In this document: positions 49,148-53,266 of the stretch, one piece after another | Layout: each line of letters begins with the position of its first letter | Numbering within the stretch: the stretch's first letter is position 1 | Source: Chloroflexota bacterium | GTDB taxonomy: Bacteria; Chloroflexota; UBA11872 | Direction of reading: 5' to 3' | DNA length: 53,266 bases | Assembly (NCBI GenBank): GCA_022820025.1 | Contig: JAJEGF010000024.1 | Location: 1-53,266 of the forward strand | The notes under the pieces: generated by a model | Told to the model about the DNA's origin: nothing | Databases searched by the model: none | Seen by the model: the letters and a program-made list of their open reading frames with translations, nothing else | Program-made: the position numbers and the translations under genes

Positions 49148-49215
49148 GGGCTTGGTTCTCCTGAGAGTAAAGGGCGCGGGCGTTCCGCCACGACTCGTTT
49201 GGCGAGTGAGACGAT

Positions 49216-50787
49216 CTAGCGGTCGCGGCCGGTTGCGCCGTGCAGGGCTTCGCGGACCACAATGTCGTCGATAAGGCGCTCGACGGGAGCCAGGTCGTCG
49301 GTATAGACCGTTTCGGCGCGGTTGACTTCGCGCAGTTCCCAGGGGCGGGCCGCGATTTCCGCGAGCCGGGGCGAGTCAACGGTTGCGGCGCGCACCTGGT
49401 CTCCAGTTATCGGGGTCAGCGAGCCGTACACAAGGCTATTGTTGAAGCCGGAGGGCAGGTCAATCACGTAGACGTGCGGGAAGACCGAGCGCATGGTTTC
49501 AGACAGAACTTCGACAAGCCGAAAGTCCGAGGCCGTGCGACCCGCATTCAGCGCCACCACGCCCTTTTCGGTCAGGTGGTCGCGGGCCGAAATGAAGAAC
49601 TCCTGGGTGACCAGGTGGAATGGGATGTAGGGCTGGCGGTAGGCGTCCACGGCGATCACGTCGTAGCGCCGATCCACGCGCTGAAGGAAGGTGCGGCCGT
49701 CTTCGGCGTAGGTCTTGAGGTTGGATTCGTTCATGTCGAAGTACTTGCGGCCGAGGTCAATAACCCGATCGTCGATCTCCACACCGTCGATGGCCACGTC
49801 GTCGCCGAAAATCTGCGTGTATTGCTTGGACACGGTGCCGCCGCCGAGACCAATGATCAGGAGCGAGTCGACGTCGTCAGGTTTCTGCCCACCAATGATG
49901 GGCGCCAGCAGGAAGTAGTCCCAGGGTCCGTTGGTGAGCAAGCGGTCGGGGTGATAGATGGAGTGGGTGCCGATGCCCTCGTTGAGAACCAGGCGGCGGC
50001 CGATGTTAGGGCTGTCGATGACCTGAAAGAACTGAAGGGCGGATTCGCCTTCGACCAGCAATCCGTCGGCGGGCCTTACCGGACCCGGGTCGACCGCGAC
50101 CCAGAGGACGATAAGGATGGCCAGGAGCGCGCCGTAGAGCAGCCGGCGCCGGCGGCGGCTGGTGGCGATGATCGACAGTCCCAGCAACAGGACGGCGAAG
50201 ATCAGGAAGGTCGAGCGGGTGCCGACGGTGGGGATGAGCAGCAGGACGGGAATGAAGGCGCCACAGATGCTGCCGACGGTGCTGACGGCGAATACCTGGC
50301 CGGCGCGCTTGCCGGCCTGCTGGACGTCGCTGGTGACCAGACGGATGGCGAAGGGCGAAACCATGCCGAGCAGGGTGAGCGGGACGGCCAGCAGAAGGAG
50401 CACGCCGACGAGCGAACCGAAGAACAGGCCGCCGTTGAGCGAGGCAATGGCCTGTGAGGACACGGAGAGCACCGGCTTCGAAAAGAACGGCACCAGGCCG
50501 ACCAAAAACGACGCCATGGCAACGATGTGAAACATGGTGTCTTCGTAGGGCCGCCGGTCGGCGAGGCGACCGCCGATCCAGTAGCCGATCGACAGGTAGA
50601 GCAGCGTCAGGCCGATGACGACGGCCCAGATAATGATGCTGGTGCCGAAGAACGGCGCCAGGAGCCGGGAGGCGCTGATCTCCACGGCCAGGACGGACAT
50701 GCCCGAAAAGAAGGCGATGGTGAGCACGAGCCAGATGCGTGTCGTCCCGAGCGGCTGATCACCTGGCGGAGCGGAAGTCCTGGACAC
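49216..50787 (-). CDS. Membrane-fused spermidine synthase-like protein
   Basis: A 523-residue fusion. Residues 15-215 hold about seven membrane helices (WLVLTIAFFSGMSVLAVEIS). Residues 240-510 are a spermidine-synthase-like methyltransferase-type fold with LLIIGLGGGTVSKQYTQIFG, then IDGVEIDDRVIDLGRKYF, then YDVIAVDAYRQPYIPFHLVT. The motifs for decarboxylated S-adenosylmethionine and the acidic pocket are recognisable, but a polyamine product is not proven. The topology matches the SpeE-like membrane fusions seen in Chloroflexota and Actinobacteria. It is 69 bases from the TIM-barrel gene. Confidence 0.87.
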   Translation of the reverse strand: MSRTSAPPGDQPLGTTRIWLVLTIAFFSGMSVLAVEISASRLLAPFFGTSIIIWAVVIGLTLLYLSIGYWIGGRLADRRPYEDTMFHIVAMASFLVGLVPFFSKPVLSVSSQAIASLNGGLFFGSLVGVLLLLAVPLTLLGMVSPFAIRLVTSDVQQAGKRAGQVFAVSTVGSICGAFIPVLLLIPTVGTRSTFLIFAVLLLGLSIIATSRRRRRLLYGALLAILIVLWVAVDPGPVRPADGLLVEGESALQFFQVIDSPNIGRRLVLNEGIGTHSIYHPDRLLTNGPWDYFLLAPIIGGQKPDDVDSLLIIGLGGGTVSKQYTQIFGDDVAIDGVEIDDRVIDLGRKYFDMNESNLKTYAEDGRTFLQRVDRRYDVIAVDAYRQPYIPFHLVTQEFFISARDHLTEKGVVALNAGRTASDFRLVEVLSETMRSVFPHVYVIDLPSGFNNSLVYGSLTPITGDQVRAATVDSPRLAEIAARPWELREVNRAETVYTDDLAPVERLIDDIVVREALHGATGRDR

Positions 50788-50859
50788 GCGATTCCTTAAC
50801 TCAACGGGTCAAGTTGGACGCCGATAACATGCAGCGTATTGTCGCGGATGCGAGTGCCG

Positions 50860-52458
50860 CTAGAACCCGAGCACCTGTCCGTGCCAGCGCGGGTCGGTGG
50901 CTCCGATCCGAGCGCCCGTATCCGGGTCGAGCATAACCCCTTGGGCGCGCGAGTAGACGGAAAAGGGCGCTTCGCGACGAACCGAGTGGCCGCGATTCTC
51001 GAGATCGGTCAGCACGTCAGGATCAAAGCGGTCTTCGAGCATCAGATCGCCGGTCTCCTCGTTGTGATACCAGCGGGGGGCATCGATGGCGGCTTGCCAG
51101 TGCATGCCGTGGTCGAAGACGTTGGAGATGACCTGGAAGTTGGTCTGGACCTGGTACTGGCCGCCCGGCGAGGAGCCGAGCAGCAGCAACTGGTCTTCAC
51201 GCCTGACCATGAAGGTGTTCAGGGTGTGGATTGGACGCTTGCCGCCCTGAAAGGCGTTGGGACTGGCGGGATCGAGGGAGAAACCGCACAGGCGGTTGTT
51301 GAGCAGCACGCCGGTCCCTGGGACGACATAGCAGGAGCCGAAGCTCGTGAAGACGCTTTGAATGAAGGTGATGGCGTTGCCGGCCTCGTCGACTGCGGAA
51401 ATAGCCGTCGTGTCGCCGCCGACGGCGCTGGGATCGCCGGCCGACACGTGCTGGGCGGCGCGGACCGGGTCGATGGACATGCGGCGCTGGGCGGCGTATT
51501 CCTTGCCGAGCAGCCGGTTGATGGGGAGGTCAATCCAGTTGGGATCGCCGACGTGGGCCAGCCGGTCGGCGAAGGCGGCTTTCTTGCACTCGGCCATGAG
51601 ATGGAGGACGTCGGCGCTGCCGAACTCGAAGGCCGAGAGCTCGAATCCTTCGGCGATGTTGAGTTGCTCGAGAACCAGGAAGCCCTGCGATGGGAGCGGC
51701 TGTCCGAGCACTTCGAGCCCGCGATAATAGGTGCGGAGTGGCGGGAGGACGTCGCACTCGTACGCGGCGAGATCCTGGGGCGAGAACGCGCCGCCATCGC
51801 GGGCGGATGCGCGCACCAGGGCGTCGGCGAAAGGCCCCTTGTAGAAAGCGTCGGCTCCACCGTCAGCGATCTGCCGGAGCGTTTCGGCAAGGTCGGGCTG
51901 GAGCAGTAATGTGCCTGGTCGTGGAGGCGCGCCGTTGGGCAGAAAGCTACGCACGCTCGCGGGCTGCTGGGCCAGGGCCGGACCGGCGTTGGCGATGGCC
52001 TGCGCTGTGTCGGGGTCAACGGGGACCCCCGCGTCAGCGTAATGGATGGCCGGGGCAAGGGCGTCGGCCATGCTGATGGAGCCGTAGCGATCAAGAATCG
52101 TCTGCCAGGCGCTGACCGCGCCCGGGACAGTGGCGGCGTTGATACCGTGCGGCGGAATCTCGTCGTCGAAGGCGTTGATCGTAAGGCCCGCGGGCGACGG
52201 GCCGCTGGCGTTGATGGCTTCGGGATCTGCGGCGCCGATCGGAAGGCAGAGGGCGAAAACGTCGCCGCCCACGTGATTTGTTCCGGGTTCGGCCACGGCG
52301 ATCACCGCTGCCGCCGTCACAACCGCGTCAAAGGCATTGGCACCGTTGCGTAGGGCGCCGAGACCGGCCTCGGTGGCCAGCGGGTGGCCGCTGGAGATCA
52401 TGCAGCGCGCGCCGATCACGGGGGGACGCTGGGTGGTCCAGCGCGAGTCGGCGGTCAA
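50860..52458 (-). CDS. Gamma-glutamyltransferase family protein
   Basis: An N-terminal-nucleophile enzyme of the GGT family, which splits gamma-glutamyl amides such as glutathione after self-cleavage. The N-terminal region has CMISSGHPLATEAGLGALRN and AVIAVAEPGTNHVGGDVFAL. The nucleophile Thr is in VGGDTTAISAVDEAGNAITF and the later GSSPGGQYQVQTNFQVI loop is also typical. I use a TTG at 52456-52458 (TADSRWTTQRPP follows); the frame stays open to 52662, but that part overlaps dnaN and is not GGT-like. No signal peptide is visible, so this may be a cytosolic GGT-like acylase. It lies 59 bases after dnaN. Confidence 0.85.
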   Translation of the reverse strand: MTADSRWTTQRPPVIGARCMISSGHPLATEAGLGALRNGANAFDAVVTAAAVIAVAEPGTNHVGGDVFALCLPIGAADPEAINASGPSPAGLTINAFDDEIPPHGINAATVPGAVSAWQTILDRYGSISMADALAPAIHYADAGVPVDPDTAQAIANAGPALAQQPASVRSFLPNGAPPRPGTLLLQPDLAETLRQIADGGADAFYKGPFADALVRASARDGGAFSPQDLAAYECDVLPPLRTYYRGLEVLGQPLPSQGFLVLEQLNIAEGFELSAFEFGSADVLHLMAECKKAAFADRLAHVGDPNWIDLPINRLLGKEYAAQRRMSIDPVRAAQHVSAGDPSAVGGDTTAISAVDEAGNAITFIQSVFTSFGSCYVVPGTGVLLNNRLCGFSLDPASPNAFQGGKRPIHTLNTFMVRREDQLLLLGSSPGGQYQVQTNFQVISNVFDHGMHWQAAIDAPRWYHNEETGDLMLEDRFDPDVLTDLENRGHSVRREAPFSVYSRAQGVMLDPDTGARIGATDPRWHGQVLGF

Positions 52459-52517
52459 GCGCGGGTGCTCGGTCTGGGCGCCCGTGCGTACGTGGTCAGT
52501 GATGGAATGGCGGCGGC

Positions 52518-53266
52518 CTACGACACCGTGTGCATGGGCATGATGACGTGGCTGAAGGACGGCATGTCCTCGCCGTCGTTGTCGACCTGGCGGACGAGGC
52601 CGGGGCTGGTGGGACCGGACAATGTGAGCGACACGCGGTCTGAATTGACGGTGCCGAGGCAATCGGAGAGGAATCGATAATTGAATGCGATTTGGGCGTT
52701 AGTGTTGGCGCCGGTGACTTCAGCTTCGACTTCGCCCTGGTTTTCGCCGAGTTCGGCGGAATTGGCGGAGAGCACGAGTCGGCCGCCTTCGTCACCGCCT
52801 TCAATGGTGGCCCTGATGACATTCTGACCGTCGCGGGCAAAAAGAGCGGCGATTCGGGTCGCCTGGGTGACGGCCGCCGTGTCGGCCACGACGCGGGTTT
52901 CCATGGCGGCGGAATCCGGAATCAACTGCTGGTAGGCGGGGAACTGGCCATCGATGAGCTGCGAGACCAGGGAGACGGCCCTGGTGTTGAAGCGGACCGA
53001 TGAGTCGTTGGCGGTGAGACCAATCGTGACGGCCCCCGGGTCGTCCGTCAGGATGCGGGAGAGTTCGATCATCGCCGCGCGTGGAACGACAATCTGCGTG
53101 GGCTCCGACAGTCCCGTTTCGGCGGCGGCGCGCCGGACAGCCAGGCGATAGCCGTCGGCGGCGGCCAACTCAACGTAGTCGGCGCCAAACGTCAGGCTGA
53201 CGCCAGCGAGGACAGGTCGGCTGTCGTCTTGGGCGGACGCCACAACCACCTGCTCAATGATGGACG
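52518..53266 (-). CDS. dnaN: DNA polymerase III beta subunit (sliding clamp), partial
   Basis: The last two-thirds of the clamp that holds the polymerase on DNA; the 5' part lies beyond the right edge. The visible 248 or so residues include VLAGVSLTFGADYVELAAAD followed by GYRLAVRR, the second-domain signature. Also visible are the third-domain block (NAQIAFNYRFLSDCLGTV) and the C-terminal HVIMPMHTVS. The carboxy terminus is complete. dnaN usually lies near dnaA and the origin, so the origin may lie to the right of this window. Its stop is 59 bases upstream of the GGT start. Confidence 0.95.
   Translation of the reverse strand, partial: SIIEQVVVASAQDDSRPVLAGVSLTFGADYVELAAADGYRLAVRRAAAETGLSEPTQIVVPRAAMIELSRILTDDPGAVTIGLTANDSSVRFNTRAVSLVSQLIDGQFPAYQQLIPDSAAMETRVVADTAAVTQATRIAALFARDGQNVIRATIEGGDEGGRLVLSANSAELGENQGEVEAEVTGANTNAQIAFNYRFLSDCLGTVNSDRVSLTLSGPTSPGLVRQVDNDGEDMPSFSHVIMPMHTVS

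Overview
The window is GC-rich bacterial DNA with dense, mostly minus-strand genes and a complete set of bacterial housekeeping families: fatty acid synthesis, complex I, Rex, aminoacyl-tRNA synthetases, GreA, IMP dehydrogenase and the DNA polymerase sliding clamp. The mix of an enolase-superfamily (COG4948) sugar-acid dehydratase plus a second decayed copy, two stand-alone hydantoinase/oxoprolinase HyuA proteins, several isomerase-like TIM barrels, a DUF3048 lipoprotein and an RNase J-like enzyme suggests an uncultured Chloroflexota (SAR202/Dehalococcoidia-like). That placement is inferred from gene content, not from a marker alignment.

Layout. 1-0.56 kb is a cluster of REP-like palindromic repeats. 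0.6-4.8 kb holds fatty acid genes: fabH on the minus strand, divergent from fabF-accB-bioY-acpP, which also brings biotin uptake next to the biotin carrier. The space between fabH and fabF carries a 26-bp perfect palindrome that looks like an operator. 4.9-16.9 kb is one long complex I operon transcribed leftward (nuoA-C-D-G-H-I-J-K-L-M-N). It lacks nuoB, nuoE and nuoF. A textbook Rex operator lies upstream of nuoA and the rex gene lies just beyond it, so NADH/NAD+ sensing probably controls respiration here.

17.9-33.5 kb contains a HyuA protein, an ABC-2 exporter pair, a TIM-barrel protein, the tightly packed greA-lysS and serS-cysK/M housekeeping group, a second HyuA, a PH-like coiled-coil protein, an ABM-domain protein and three tandem Yip1-like membrane proteins. 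33.6-37.5 kb contains guaB with a structured leader. A 129-bp copy of the guaB 3' end lies 2.15 kb away, and the two copies bracket an orphan membrane protein gene like the scar of a site-specific insertion.

37.6-39.9 kb is a small plastic zone. Two tRNA-His copies, one degenerate, flank an IS481-type transposase remnant, an intact enolase-superfamily dehydratase and a decayed enolase fragment. 39.9-53.3 kb contains a GH2 glycosidase, a LysM protein, a cyclase-family protein with an eroded metal site, an RNase J-like enzyme, a D-2-hydroxyacid dehydrogenase, a DUF3048 lipoprotein, a TIM-barrel isomerase, a membrane-fused spermidine-synthase-like protein, a gamma-glutamyltransferase and the 3' part of dnaN, which runs off the right edge.

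No CRISPR array, prophage, intact transposon or classical defence system is visible. The most unusual signals are the incomplete but Rex-controlled complex I operon, the guaB 3'-end duplication, the tRNA-His-bounded zone and the palindrome between fabH and fabF.
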